Below, piece after piece: positions 17,689-26,303 of a stretch of 64,000 nucleotides of DNA. The translations under genes and the position numbers were made by a program. The stretch spans positions 181,840 through 245,839 of the forward strand of contig CAWFFJ010000017.1 in NCBI GenBank assembly GCA_963814875.1. The letters run 5' to 3'. Positions within the stretch are counted from its first letter, which is position 1, and each line of letters starts with the position of its first letter. The stretch comes from CAVSIS01 sp963814875 (GTDB lineage: Bacteria; Acidobacteriota; Thermoanaerobaculia; Thermoanaerobaculales; Sulfomarinibacteraceae). The notes beneath the pieces are model-generated. The model was not told the DNA's origin. It worked only from the letters and a program-made list of their open reading frames with translations, and did not search any database.

Positions 17689-19158
17689 TCACACCTCCCC
17701 GCGATGCTCACTTCGCGGGGGGCTCCCGACCGGGCCTCGAGGGATCGAGAGCCGCTCGATCGGGGCCGCGGCATGCAGCGCCCGCGCGGCGTCGCCGATC
17801 GTTCCCCGCCGGTGGCTGCTGGGGATCACCATCAGCGACAGCGGCAGCACGCCCTCGAAGCGACGGACCACCCGCAGCCACTGCTCGGCGTCGAGGTACT
17901 GGTGCATCGCCGAGAGCAGCGTCCGCCACTGCTCCGAGTCGGGGGTGACCGCCTGCAGCAGGGAGTCGAGGAGCGAGAGCACGTTCTCGATCGGCATGTA
18001 GGAGGCCAGCACGCCGATCAGGTGGGGCCGCTCGAGAATGCAGAGCTCGTAGGCGCTGGCGAGCATGGCCATGTGCTGCTCGAGGTCGAGCTCCGCGAGC
18101 ACGGGAAGGAAGGTCGACTCCTCCAGGTCGAGGTGCGCGAGTTGGCTCTCCCTCATGGGCACGCACGCGGTGGCGAGCGAGACCAGGGTGTTTCTCCGTG
18201 CGCCCGGCGGCTCGCCGAGAGCGCGGTCGAAGTGCTCGAGGAGCGTGTTCATCGCCCCCTCCTCGTGATCGTGCTGCGCCAGGGCCTCGGCCGTGAACCG
18301 GGTGTCGCTCCTGGCCGCGTCGAGCGCCGGGAAGACCACCAGGTTCTCGAGCGTGGCGTGCAGCGACACCGCGCGGAACAGCAGGTAGCAGAGGTTGCGT
18401 GCCTCCTGAAGCCCTTCGTTGTCGAGGTCGTCGCCCGCCGCCAGGGCGGCGATGCGTGCGACCAGGTCTGCCCACATCCCGCGGAAGCCGGAGTGGTGGA
18501 GGCGCCCGACCTTCATCGGCCTGCCGTAGCTCGCCTTGGTGGCGTAGAACTTCCGCAGCTCGTGCCGCTCGGGTGCGATCTTCCGGAACGACTCCCGGTT
18601 GACGACCCGGTCAGCCCAGGCGGAGAGCTCGGCGTTGGCGAGGAACGCCTTGGGAACGTGGTTGCGGATCTCCACCATGAAGGGCAGCCGGTAGATCCAG
18701 GGCACGACGTGGCCGTCCGCCTGCGAGAAGTGGGTGCCGCCGAGGTACGGCCCGCCCGAGAAGGCCAGCATCCTCTCGACCTCCGTCAGCGCGAGATCGA
18801 GCTTCTCCCGGAACTCGGTCTGGATCGTCGGCTTGCCGGCGAGGAGGACCTTGGCGATGCAGGGTGGGAGGGCGTCGAGTCGTGCCAGGTCGTCGCTGCG
18901 GCTCCGGTAGGCTGCGCCGCGAGCCCCGCTGCTGTCGATCAGGTAGTCGACGATCTCGTTGGATTCCTTGAGGATCGCGCCGCCGTCCGCGAGAGCGAAG
19001 ATCGGCCACTTGCCGCCGGTGTTGGCCTCGCGGACCGCATCGGGGATCGCGCCTGCGAAGACAACGTCGATCGCTGCCCCGAGCTCGTCGCTGGCGATCA
19101 GCACGCGATGGGTGTAGGGGCACAGGGAGCCGTCGCTGTACAGACTACCCAGGGTCAT
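17689..19158 (-). CDS. Glutathione S-transferase-like / hemerythrin-like fusion protein
   Basis: This 489-residue protein joins two modules. The N-terminal thioredoxin-fold GST domain (about 1-200) has MTLGSLYSDGSLCPYTHRVL with a CPY active site like omega-class GSTs or glutaredoxins, then a helical domain (GGPYLGGTHFSQADGHVVPW). From about 230 a hemerythrin-like four-helix bundle carries diiron-type His/Glu ligands in SLHATLENLVVFPAL, AQHDHEEGAMNTLLEHF and AHLDLEESTFLPVLAEL. The likely role is binding of O2, NO or metal coupled to thiol chemistry, in the cytoplasm. I choose the ATG at 19158 because it has a GGAGGTCG ribosome site and begins the fold; upstream residues look non-coding. Confidence 0.8.
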   Translation of the reverse strand: MTLGSLYSDGSLCPYTHRVLIASDELGAAIDVVFAGAIPDAVREANTGGKWPIFALADGGAILKESNEIVDYLIDSSGARGAAYRSRSDDLARLDALPPCIAKVLLAGKPTIQTEFREKLDLALTEVERMLAFSGGPYLGGTHFSQADGHVVPWIYRLPFMVEIRNHVPKAFLANAELSAWADRVVNRESFRKIAPERHELRKFYATKASYGRPMKVGRLHHSGFRGMWADLVARIAALAAGDDLDNEGLQEARNLCYLLFRAVSLHATLENLVVFPALDAARSDTRFTAEALAQHDHEEGAMNTLLEHFDRALGEPPGARRNTLVSLATACVPMRESQLAHLDLEESTFLPVLAELDLEQHMAMLASAYELCILERPHLIGVLASYMPIENVLSLLDSLLQAVTPDSEQWRTLLSAMHQYLDAEQWLRVVRRFEGVLPLSLMVIPSSHRRGTIGDAARALHAAAPIERLSIPRGPVGSPPRSEHRGEV

Positions 19159-19640
19159 GATCGACCTCCAGCGGGCCCGGGACGGGGTCGGCCCGGCAAA
19201 GAAGATGATACACACTTTCAAGACGGCGAAGCGCTCGCACACGAGACCGGCGAACCTCAAGGGCAGCGGCGGCAAGAGGGGGATCCGGCGCAAGACGTGC
19301 GCCCTGTTCACCGGCTCGGCGGCCCTGACCTGCCTCCCGGGGCGTTCCCCGATGCCTTCTGGCTGCCAGCCCCGAGGTACTGCGAACGCGACAGGTCGGT
19401 GCCAGGCTTGGTGGCCTGGCGCACGCCTGGCACGTCTAAACGTTTAAAGCCTGGTGCGTGCATCGAGACGCCAGAAGTGAGGGCGACCTCGCCCTGACCG
19501 GGCGCGGGTGCGGTCTGGACGTTGCGGGGCACGACGGGCGATTGCGGCCGCTGGGCGACCGACGACGACCCCGAACGACGACTTGGATTGAGCCACGCTC
19601 CGTGGTGCTAACCTGTCGATCGGGTGGGCGAGTCACGAGC
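19159..19640. other. Intergenic region with nested palindromes
   Basis: I see no gene. GTGCCAGGC (19399-19407) is complementary to GCCTGGCAC (19425-19433), with another GCCTGGC between them, and TAAACGTTTA follows at 19436-19445. The GTGCCTGGCAC theme recurs in the accessory region at 22.2, 26.3 and 28.1 kb. Confidence 0.5.
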
Positions 19641-20363
19641 ATGAGCGAGCGGGCTGATCATGAAATCCGGCATGGGGAGGCTCTTGCTGCCCGGGATCCA
19701 GACCTCGTGTGGGGATGGGGCACACCCGCCGGCCAGGTGCGTGCGAGACGACGTGCGAAGCTCATCGGATTGGGTGCGCGTCTCGGGCCCGGAGCGCGTG
19801 TCCTGGAGATCGGCTGCGGGACAGGGCTCTTTACCGAGATGTTCGCGCGCTCGGGATGCTCGATCCTCGCCGTCGACATCTCCGCTGCCCTCCTCGAGAG
19901 GGCGAAGGCGCGCGAGCTGCCGAAAGACACCGTTCGGTTGACATGCGGGCGATTTGAAGACTGTGGAGTGGGGGGAGCATTCGACGCCGTGATCGGGTCC
20001 TCGGTTCTCCATCACCTCGATCTCATCGACTCCCTGGTCAAGATCCATGGGCTCCTGAGACCCAACGGAATTCTCTCGTTTGCTGAGCCCAACATGCTCA
20101 ACCCTCAGGTGTTTGCCGAGCGCAAGCTGAGGCGGCTGTTCCCGAGTGTCTCTCCGGATGAAACCGCGTTTGTGCGATGGACGCTCACGAACGATCTCCA
20201 GCAGGCGGGTTTTCGAGACATCGAGATTGTTCCCTTCGACTGGCTGCATCCAGCGGTGCCACCGCGTCTGATTCGACTGGTTTTGTGGACCGGGGGAGTG
20301 CTGGAAAGGACTCCGTTCCTGCGCGAGCTCTCGGGGTCGCTGCTCATCAGGGCGGTCGCTTGA
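19641..20363 (+). CDS. Class I SAM-dependent methyltransferase
   Basis: The 240-residue enzyme has the canonical Rossmann motifs. Motif I is ARVLEIGCGTGLFTEMFA, the acidic end of strand 2 is ILAVDISAALLERA, then FDAVIGSSVLHHLD and the post-motif LLRPNGILSFAEPN. It is closest in look to type 11/12 methyltransferases that act on small molecules or lipids; the acceptor cannot be deduced. The frame extends 61 codons further upstream but without similarity. The ATG at 19641 gives the expected N-terminus. Confidence 0.88.
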   Translation: MSERADHEIRHGEALAARDPDLVWGWGTPAGQVRARRRAKLIGLGARLGPGARVLEIGCGTGLFTEMFARSGCSILAVDISAALLERAKARELPKDTVRLTCGRFEDCGVGGAFDAVIGSSVLHHLDLIDSLVKIHGLLRPNGILSFAEPNMLNPQVFAERKLRRLFPSVSPDETAFVRWTLTNDLQQAGFRDIEIVPFDWLHPAVPPRLIRLVLWTGGVLERTPFLRELSGSLLIRAVA

Positions 20364-20421
20364 CCCCATCTCGAGCCTGGCGGAGAGAATCGAACGCGGC
20401 TGCCCGGCGACAATTACACCT

Positions 20422-20685
20422 GTGCGGCGCTCAGAAATAGTTGACGCCGGGCAGCTCGCCGCTTGGAGCGGGGAGAACAGCCGTCGCACGATGTTCACCG
20501 AGCACGGCGCTGCCAGCGTGCATGTTATGCGCAGCACCGACCAGCCCAATCTGGCCGGGCTGATCATCGCGGTGGCGGACCCGGACGCACTCCAGGCCTT
20601 CCTAGCGGCGCCCGGGACCCAGGCCGCGAAGAAGGCTGACGACGTGAAGGACGCCAACTTCCATGTCTTCACCGAGGTGAAGTAG
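20422..20685 (+). CDS. Small protein, possibly the C-terminal part of a dimeric alpha/beta-barrel protein
   Basis: The 87-codon frame starts with GTG and ends in PNLAGLIIAVADPDALQAFLAAPGTQAAKKADDV and FHVFTEV. That pattern resembles the end of small ferredoxin-fold (dimeric alpha/beta barrel) proteins such as DUF3764-like stress proteins. The usual first strand is not recognisable, so the gene may be truncated or the true start lost. It follows the methyltransferase by 58 bases on the same strand. Confidence 0.45.
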   Translation: MRRSEIVDAGQLAAWSGENSRRTMFTEHGAASVHVMRSTDQPNLAGLIIAVADPDALQAFLAAPGTQAAKKADDVKDANFHVFTEVK

Positions 20686-20695
20686 GCGCCGCTCC

Positions 20696-21985
20696 TCAGT
20701 GCACCGCGAGGTGCTTCGCGAGCCGCTTGGCGAGGGCGACGATCGTCAGCGTCGGTGGCCGCCCCCACGCCTCGGGGATGACCGAGGCGTCGCAGACGTA
20801 GAGGTTGTCGAGCTCGCTTGCGAGGTCGGAGTCGACCACGTCGCCGATCTTTGCCGTGCCGCCGGGATGGGTGGCGGTGCACAGGGTCGTGTAGACGTGC
20901 CGGGCGCCGGCGTGGGCGAGGATCTCGCGCGCCCGAGCGGCCCCCTCGTTGAGCCGGGCGCGGTCCCCCTCCGACAGGCGCTTGCGCACGCCGCCACGCT
21001 TGGTGAGGTGTCCGCCGAGGTCGTCCCTCACCTTGACCATGATCGCCAGAGACCGGGAGTGGTCGAGCAGGCGGTCGAAGCGCAGCGTCTCGGCGGTGAA
21101 CAGCATGTCCAGCCAGCGCGGCCAGAGGAGGTCGGTCAGCACGCAGCCGTCCTCCTCCAGACAGACCCCGGCGGCCATCGGGAACTCGCGTCCGTCATGG
21201 TGTTCGTCGGCCGCACCGATCACGAGCAGCAGGGGGTCGAAGAAGAAGTCGCGCCCCGCTCCGGGGATCCCGCTCGCTCTGAGGATCGCCGGTGTCCCGA
21301 GACCTCCCGCCGCAATTACGACGCGGTCCGCATGGAGGGTGCGTGCGGAACCCTCGTGGCGATACTCGACCCCCACCGCCGCGCCGTCCTCGACCAGCAC
21401 CTTGGTGGCGCGGGCTCGGGTGATCAGGCGCGCCCCGTGGGCAACGGCCTCGTCGACCGCCATCCGGGCGGTCCACTTCGCGCCGTGGGGGCACCCGACG
21501 GTGCACAGGTCGCAGCCGGCCCTGCACTTCTCCTGATAGACGAGCTTCGGCAGCGGGCGCCAGTCGTAGCCGAGGTCCCGCGCACTCGCCATCACCCGTG
21601 TCGCCGCCGGGCCGATCAGCTCGTCGGCCAGGGGCGCGCAGGGCAGCTCCGCCTTCACCGCCGCGAGCTCCCCGGAGAGCTCGATGCCGTAGCGGCGGAA
21701 CATCTCGAGGGGCGGGTCGAAGGCGGTCGCGTAGTAGTGGATGCTGCTGCCGCCGGTCGTAATTCCGCGAACCAGGGTGAGGAGCCCGTTCGTGACTAGG
21801 AGGCCCCGGCCGGGTATCAGCGCCGAGCCCATGCACCGCGTGATCGACCCATCGACGGGGGCGTTGCCGCCCCACTCGAGCATCGCGACCCGCGCGCCCT
21901 GCCGGGTGAGGTCCCTGGCGACCATGCCGCCCCCCGGCCCTGTCCCCACCACGGCGACGTCGATTCCACCACCACGCGGCGCCAT
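20696..21985 (-). CDS. GMC-type FAD-dependent oxidoreductase
   Basis: The 429-residue protein has the FAD dinucleotide motif VAVVGTGPGGGMVARDL near its N-terminus, a GMC-like substrate loop with TTGGSSIHYYAT, VVIAAGGLGTPAILRASG, and the C-terminal GMC signature LYVCDASVIPEAWGRPPTLTI with HPGGTAKIGD. A cysteine cluster (EKCRAGCDLCTVGCPHG) is spaced like an iron-sulfur ligand set, as seen in a subset of GMC oxidoreductases. It oxidises an alcohol or sterol-like substrate. The ATG at 21985 is preceded by GGAGGC; an upstream Met would add 17 unlikely residues. Confidence 0.88.
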   Translation of the reverse strand: MAPRGGGIDVAVVGTGPGGGMVARDLTRQGARVAMLEWGGNAPVDGSITRCMGSALIPGRGLLVTNGLLTLVRGITTGGSSIHYYATAFDPPLEMFRRYGIELSGELAAVKAELPCAPLADELIGPAATRVMASARDLGYDWRPLPKLVYQEKCRAGCDLCTVGCPHGAKWTARMAVDEAVAHGARLITRARATKVLVEDGAAVGVEYRHEGSARTLHADRVVIAAGGLGTPAILRASGIPGAGRDFFFDPLLLVIGAADEHHDGREFPMAAGVCLEEDGCVLTDLLWPRWLDMLFTAETLRFDRLLDHSRSLAIMVKVRDDLGGHLTKRGGVRKRLSEGDRARLNEGAARAREILAHAGARHVYTTLCTATHPGGTAKIGDVVDSDLASELDNLYVCDASVIPEAWGRPPTLTIVALAKRLAKHLAVH

Positions 21986-22174
21986 ACCAGCCTCCGTTCG
22001 ATCGCGCGACGGGCGAATGCCCGAAGGACGCTCCAACGCGTCTCATGTGCTGACTGCCCTTGCCTACAATCTAGCGTTTGGCCCAGGCAGGCGCCACCAG
22101 CGTCCGCTGCAGCAGGCCCACTAGGGACCACGTCCACGGAGTTTCAACGTGTCGTGGGGGAGGAGCTTGCCTTC

Positions 22175-22247
22175 GCATCCGTGCCTGGTCAGGCGATTCC
22201 GACGATCTTCCAGAAATCGTCGGAATCGCCTGACCAGGCACGGATGC
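22175..22247. repeat. Perfect 32-bp-arm palindromic repeat (family P, best copy)
   Basis: Arms 22175-22206 and 22216-22247 are exact reverse complements around a nine-base loop; the left arm contains GTGCCTGGTCAGGCGATTCC. Shorter or decayed members are at 38191-38239 (18-bp perfect arms), 39715-39785, 35700-35765, 34072-34115 and 33545-33600. It is non-coding and could fold into a very stable RNA or cruciform. The rest of 21986-22355 shows no gene. Confidence 0.92.
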
Positions 22248-22355
22248 CGCCGGTGACCAGCCTGCGGGCGAACTCCATCTCGAGGAAGTCGTGCGGAATA
22301 TCCCTCTCATACTCAGTGTTTTGGAAGCCCGTTACGGTCCCGTCAAGGAGGCCGA

Positions 22356-22853
22356 ATGTCAAAGCTCCTCTCGTCCGCGCTCGTCTCGCTCCTGGTAGTG
22401 CTCGTCGTACCGGTCGCCGGAGCCGCCGATCCCTGCGCACTGGTTCCCCAGGCCGACGTCGCCAGACTCTTCGGCGCCGCTGTCATGGCGGTGCGCCCGT
22501 CCGGGCCCGAGGTCGACGAGGACAGCGGCGGGATGCGGTCGATGTGCGTCTATCAGCTGAGGTCCGCCACTGTCATGCTGAACTCCGTCGAGTTTTCGGC
22601 CGCCGCGGAGGCCCTCGCGCCATGGCAGGCCGGCCTGACCGAGGCCAAGGCCGACCCCGACACCAAGGTGTCGCTCGACACGACGGACGGAGGGTCGGCG
22701 TTCTGGGCAACCACCCAGGAGGGCACCGCCTACACCATGGTGCAGGGCCGCTACGTCATCCAAGTTGGGGCCGGCGGTCCGGGGTTCCACTCAGTGCCCG
22801 GACAGTCGCTACGGCTGCTCGCACTCGAAGCCTCCCGGCACCTGCAGCACTGA
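22356..22853 (+). CDS. Exported protein of unknown function
   Basis: The 165-residue protein has a signal peptide (MSKLLSSALVSLLVVLVVPVAGAA) followed by DPCALVPQADVARLFG. That opening is reminiscent of DUF3558-like secreted proteins of Actinobacteria, and a second cysteine in RSMCVYQLRS could pair with the first. The remainder (FWATTQEGTAYTMVQGRYVI) is beta-rich. AAGGAGG stands a few bases before the ATG. A second exported gene follows 44 bases downstream, so they may be cotranscribed. Confidence 0.8.
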   Translation: MSKLLSSALVSLLVVLVVPVAGAADPCALVPQADVARLFGAAVMAVRPSGPEVDEDSGGMRSMCVYQLRSATVMLNSVEFSAAAEALAPWQAGLTEAKADPDTKVSLDTTDGGSAFWATTQEGTAYTMVQGRYVIQVGAGGPGFHSVPGQSLRLLALEASRHLQH

Positions 22854-22897
22854 CGCAGTCGTCGCGTTCCCGTCACGATCCGAAGACACGAGGAGAA

Positions 22898-23863
22898 ATG
22901 ATGAGACGCTCGACCTCTCTGCCAATTGGCCTGGCCCTCCTGGCGTGCGCACTGCCGGCGTCCGCCCAGGCGCCTTCCGCTGCCCCGAACACCGTGCGCC
23001 GGCTGTCGCGCGCCGCGCCGGAGGCCTCCGCGCCGAGCGTGGTGGCGGGCACCAACGCTCTCGCCATGAGCACGCAGTGGGAGCGCATGCCGGGCTGTGC
23101 CAAGCGGATCAGCATCGCGGCCCTGACCGAGATCTGGGTCATCGGCTGCTCTGCCGACCTCGACACCCTGATCTTCCACTGGCAGGAAGGCGGCTGGCAC
23201 ATGGACGGCAGGACCGCCCACTCGATCGCTGCGGTCTCCGAGCTACCGCTCAAGAAGAACAAGTTCCTCGCCAAGGTGTCCGGTGTCATCACGGTGTCGG
23301 ACTACGGAAGCGTCGTGATCGACAATCACCCGCTCCCCGTCCGCTTCCAGGAGGTGGCGACCGGAGGCGGGTGGATCTGGGGCGTCCTGCGGCAGGTCGG
23401 GGATCACCCGGGAGGGCGGGTTGTCCGCAGCGACGGACTGCCGCAGACGACGGACTGCAGCAGCGCGGACATCCTCGTCGGCGAGATGGGCTACTGCACC
23501 GACTACTCCTGGTCGCCGCCCTTCGGCGAGCTCTTCGCCCGGCGCCTCGGCGTCGGCCTGACCGACGGCATCGCGTGGGCCATCGGCGAGGACGGGCGGA
23601 TCTACAAGCAGGTCATGCAGGGTGAGGGCTGGGTGGAGAAGCCCGGCTGCGCCGTCGCCATCGCCAATGCCGGAAACGACGATGTCTGGGTGATCGGATG
23701 CGACGAGCCCGACAGCGAGGGCAACCGCGGGATCTACCGGTGGAACGGCGACTCCTGGAGCGGCGTTCCGGGTCGCGGCATCGAGATCGCCCTCCAGTCC
23801 GACGGCACCGCTTGGCTGCTCACCGCGGACGGCGGCATCTGGCGACACAGGACCGGCACCTGA
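22898..23863 (+). CDS. Exported tectonin-like beta-propeller protein
   Basis: The 321-residue protein has a signal peptide (MMRRSTSLPIGLALLACALPASA) and then tandem tectonin-like blades. These recur as ERMPGCAKRISIAALTEIWVIGC, EKPGCAVAIANAGNDDVWVIGC and VPGRGIEIALQSDGTAWLLT, each with the typical D/E-x-W-V/L core. Tectonin propellers bind sugars or lipids at cell surfaces. An AGGAGA site sits just before two adjacent ATGs at 22898 and 22901; the first is used here. The frame runs far upstream but without coding character. Confidence 0.82.
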   Translation: MMRRSTSLPIGLALLACALPASAQAPSAAPNTVRRLSRAAPEASAPSVVAGTNALAMSTQWERMPGCAKRISIAALTEIWVIGCSADLDTLIFHWQEGGWHMDGRTAHSIAAVSELPLKKNKFLAKVSGVITVSDYGSVVIDNHPLPVRFQEVATGGGWIWGVLRQVGDHPGGRVVRSDGLPQTTDCSSADILVGEMGYCTDYSWSPPFGELFARRLGVGLTDGIAWAIGEDGRIYKQVMQGEGWVEKPGCAVAIANAGNDDVWVIGCDEPDSEGNRGIYRWNGDSWSGVPGRGIEIALQSDGTAWLLTADGGIWRHRTGT

Positions 23864-23933
23864 CCTGGCACGGATGAGGGCGCCCTCCGAGACCTCCTGA
23901 AGGGTTGAGGCGCCGAGTCTGAGCCGCCATGCC

Positions 23934-24257
23934 TCAGTCCATGCCAAGCTGAGTTTGAATGGCTCGTTCGACACCGGTGAGATCGGAGGCCGAGAGCAAG
24001 CCGATGTACTGATCGAGCCTGCCCTTGCTCACCGTCGTGAGCTGATCAGCCATCGCCTTGCGACGTTCGCCATTCAGCTCGACGTACGCCTCGCTCGGGA
24101 AGAGTCGAGCCACATTCCTTGTGAGAGGCACAACCTGCACACGGTTCAGATGCTGGTTTGCAGCGTCGTTGCTGACGATGACGGCGGGCCTGCGCTTTCG
24201 GATCTCGCCTCCAAGAGACGGATCAAAGCTGACCCACCAGACCTCACCGCGGTTCAT
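23934..24257 (-). CDS. MazF/PemK-family toxin (mRNA interferase-like)
   Basis: The 107-residue protein has the MazF fold landmarks MNRGEVWWVSFDPSLGGEIR, KRRPAVIVSND, VQVVPLTRN and ADQLTTVSKGRL near the C-terminal part. It likely cleaves RNA when freed from its antitoxin. The ATG at 24257 overlaps the end of the antitoxin gene by 14 bases, which implies translational coupling. The frame is open further upstream, but those residues are antitoxin shadow. Confidence 0.93.
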   Translation of the reverse strand: MNRGEVWWVSFDPSLGGEIRKRRPAVIVSNDAANQHLNRVQVVPLTRNVARLFPSEAYVELNGERRKAMADQLTTVSKGRLDQYIGLLSASDLTGVERAIQTQLGMD

Positions 24258-24474
24258 CTGCGACATCTGGGGCTGTTGCCTCAGCCCATTCGAGGGCTTC
24301 GGCTTCTCGGGTTTCGTCCCGTGCCATCTCCTGGTATGCCGCTGCCAGGTCCTCTCTGACGACGTGAGGACGGACAAGTGATTCGATGAAACCGCTGATC
24401 CTCCGTCGTCCAACGACTCTGTGAAGACCCGCGTAGACCTGCTCGTCAACAGTGATGGTGAGCTTCCTCTGCAT
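24244..24474 (-). CDS. Antitoxin of the MazEF-type module (ribbon-helix-helix-like)
   Basis: The 76-residue protein begins MQRKLTITVDEQVYAGLHRV, a ribbon-helix-helix style N-terminus. It ends in an acidic helix (ARDETREAEALEWAEATAPD) of the kind that wraps the toxin. It should neutralise the MazF-like protein and repress the operon by binding the palindrome immediately upstream. The ribosome site is AGGAGGACCTC. The GC content of the promoter drops sharply compared with neighbours. Confidence 0.88.
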   Translation of the reverse strand: MQRKLTITVDEQVYAGLHRVVGRRRISGFIESLVRPHVVREDLAAAYQEMARDETREAEALEWAEATAPDVADEPR

Positions 24475-24484
24475 GAGGTCCTCC

Positions 24485-24505
24485 TACACGTATAGTATAC
24501 GTGTA
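24485..24505 (-). promoter_or_regulatory. Operator palindrome of the first toxin-antitoxin operon
   Basis: TACACGTATA (24485-24494) and TATACGTGTA (24496-24505) are perfect 10-bp arms around one central base. The site lies 11 bases upstream of the antitoxin ATG and overlaps an AT-rich promoter. It is the expected place for autorepression by the antitoxin. Confidence 0.82.
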
Positions 24506-24576
24506 GCGCGAGTGCCTGACAACAGGAGACCGTGCAACGACTGCAGGAAGCATGGCTCGGCCATGCTCGGACTACG

Positions 24577-24662
24577 GAGTTATGGAAAGCTCGCTAACGC
24601 CGCCTTCCCACAGGCATTGGAGAACCCTCCGGGTTTCCCATAGCCTCACGGCCTCGACGAGT
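24577..24662. repeat. Dispersed ~90-bp repeat (family Q), copy 1
   Basis: The core is ATGGAAAGCTCGCTAACGCC, then CCTTCCCACAGGC, AACCCTCCGGGTT (a small hairpin) and a CCTCGACGA end. It matches 31498-31587 and 35555-35648. The copies share about 85 bases with scattered changes and lie between unrelated genes. No ORF is conserved. Confidence 0.85.
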
Positions 24663-24769
24663 GACCCCTTGTGGAGGCACTGAAGGGATCTCCTCGGGAT
24701 AGCGGACGAGCGCGAGAGGCACCTTTCCGGCACCTTTCTGGTTCGGCGGCACGGCAGGCGTGCGTTGAT

Positions 24770-25432
24770 TCAGGAGGTGCTCCTCGTCTGGCCTATGTCG
24801 AAGTTCCCTGACCGCCGACGAGTCAGCAGCTCGCGGATATCCGTGGCCAGCGACGAAGCGACGTCATCGCGAAGCCTCCAAAGATGATTGCGGCCCATCT
24901 TCAGGACCGTACCGGGAAATACGACGGCGACGAAGGCAGCGCTGTCCGTGTTGGCAAGAGTGACGACGTGGCCAGTGGTGAATGTCATCGGCCCGCGCGC
25001 GCAGACGTCGTCGAGCTTTGCAGGCTCTGCGACGAGGACACCTGGCAAAACTGCACCACCCATTCCCGCGGCGAACATTGCCTGACCTGCTACGTACCCC
25101 GTGTACGCGTGAAGCGACACGCCCACCGACAGCGTGAGAGCAACCGTCGGGGCTTTGACCCAGTACACTGTAGTTGCCGTCACGAGAAACATGATGCCGC
25201 TCGCGGGCGTTCGGCAACTCAGAGTCCCGCTCCATCGTCGATCCTCGACCTCGACGAACGGCCCAACACCGGTGCCACTCTGCCTCTCCGACTGGTAGGT
25301 CTTCCGCGTTGTCATCGACCAGTCGCCTAGAACCTCGACTGGTTCGCTGGGGATGAGTCCATTCAGGGACGAATCGAGCAGTCGAAACCAGGGATCGTTG
25401 TGGACCATCTGCGACAAGGTGCTTTTCCCCAT
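24770..25432 (-). CDS. Hypothetical protein with a hydrophobic middle
   Basis: The 220-codon frame starts with ATG at 25432 (MGKSTLSQMVHNDPWFRLLD) and has a moderately hydrophobic middle (IMFLVTATTVYWVKAPTVAL, AMFAAGMGGAVLPGVLVAEP). It ends with a basic tail (RELLTRRRSGNF). I recognise no family. Composition is less GC-biased than the backbone, consistent with the accessory region. It could be an immunity-type or envelope protein, but nothing proves expression. Confidence 0.5.
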   Translation of the reverse strand: MGKSTLSQMVHNDPWFRLLDSSLNGLIPSEPVEVLGDWSMTTRKTYQSERQSGTGVGPFVEVEDRRWSGTLSCRTPASGIMFLVTATTVYWVKAPTVALTLSVGVSLHAYTGYVAGQAMFAAGMGGAVLPGVLVAEPAKLDDVCARGPMTFTTGHVVTLANTDSAAFVAVVFPGTVLKMGRNHLWRLRDDVASSLATDIRELLTRRRSGNFDIGQTRSTS

Positions 25433-25547
25433 GGTGTCCGCCGAACGGACCGGCGATCAGCTGTGCCTGCGTTCGGCCGCAGTCCGAGCCGGCGCGGAGC
25501 TTGCCCCCGCAGGCGACGTGACGGGAGCAGGTGTCAGCTGCATCGGC

Positions 25548-25967
25548 CTAGGCACCATTCTCAGTAAACACAAGCGGTTGAGCATTCAGAACATCCCAGC
25601 CTTCTATTGCCCTGCCCAGCCTGTTGGCACAGGCCGCTTCGAGTTCGACGTAGAAGTGCAGTCTGGCTTCCGAGAGAGGCTCGCCCCTGCTGTCCATCAG
25701 GACCTCCAGGGCACAACTCGATGTGTCGAGGACGAATGCGCGCATGAGAAAGTGCCCATACCATTCGGACGCCACTCCCCCTGATTCAAGGGATACCACA
25801 TGGTCCATGTCGGTGGGAAACGACTGTAAGTGGGCGCCAAAGGACCTGAGATCATCTGGATGGAGGTAGACCTCCATCGCGCCTGTCTGCCGTCCATTGG
25901 AAGCGCAGACGACGAGCTCGATCATCTCGTCGTCATCCGTCCAGAGGCGCTCGAAGCTGACCTTCAT
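25548..25967 (-). CDS. Hypothetical acidic protein
   Basis: The 139-residue product starts MKVSFERLWTDDDEMIELVV at ATG 25967 and continues as an alternating beta/helix protein (AMEVYLHPDDLRSFGAHLQS, EWYGHFLMRAFVLDTSSCAL, ARLHFYVELEAACANRLG). It is acidic and cytosolic in look. Its size and pattern resemble small immunity-type proteins, but I cannot assign a family. The frame upstream of 25967 adds 36 residues of non-coding character. It lies downstream of the DUF4062 gene on the same strand. Confidence 0.6.
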   Translation of the reverse strand: MKVSFERLWTDDDEMIELVVCASNGRQTGAMEVYLHPDDLRSFGAHLQSFPTDMDHVVSLESGGVASEWYGHFLMRAFVLDTSSCALEVLMDSRGEPLSEARLHFYVELEAACANRLGRAIEGWDVLNAQPLVFTENGA

Positions 25968-26303
25968 CACGTGTGCCCACCTACGAATATACAGAGATCT
26001 GCGCAACCCCCCTCGCGGCGCCCCGATCACCGTCAACGCTTGCCCCATGTACCCCCAGCCTGCAGCAACGGCCATCGCCGCCTGCTCCCGGCTCGGGTTG
26101 GAAACGCCCCAGGCAAGTCATGTGACCTTGCCGCGGTGCAAAGGCGCAATCGATCCGAAGCAGGGCAGGGATCTGCCTGAAGAGCAGTGCTCCCTCCCCT
26201 TGGTTGACCTCGTTCCCCGTCGTTGCCCGGCCCGCACACCGTTAACGTCACGTGACGTGCCTGGCACGGTTACGGTTAGCGGCTCCGGGGAAGTCTCGGA
26301 GTG
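25968..26303. other. Intergenic region with stacked palindromes
   Basis: I see no gene. Within 26245-26275 lie GTTAAC, CGTCACGTGACG (perfect 12-bp palindrome) and GTGCCTGGCAC. The same order of sequence, with upstream similarity over about 100 bases, recurs at 28017-28115, where the group II intron begins. The block sits at the 3' end of the DUF4062 gene and could be a terminator or a recombination site. Confidence 0.6.

Noticed and set aside
22154..22897. Upstream extension of the tectonin-like ORF
   Set aside because: It overlaps another exported gene in a different frame and a palindromic repeat; the ATG at 22898 has a ribosome site and begins a signal peptide.
26230..26290. attC site after the DUF4062 gene
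   Set aside because: It has GCTAACC and palindromes but no proper R''/R' pair; similarity to the intron target block explains it better.
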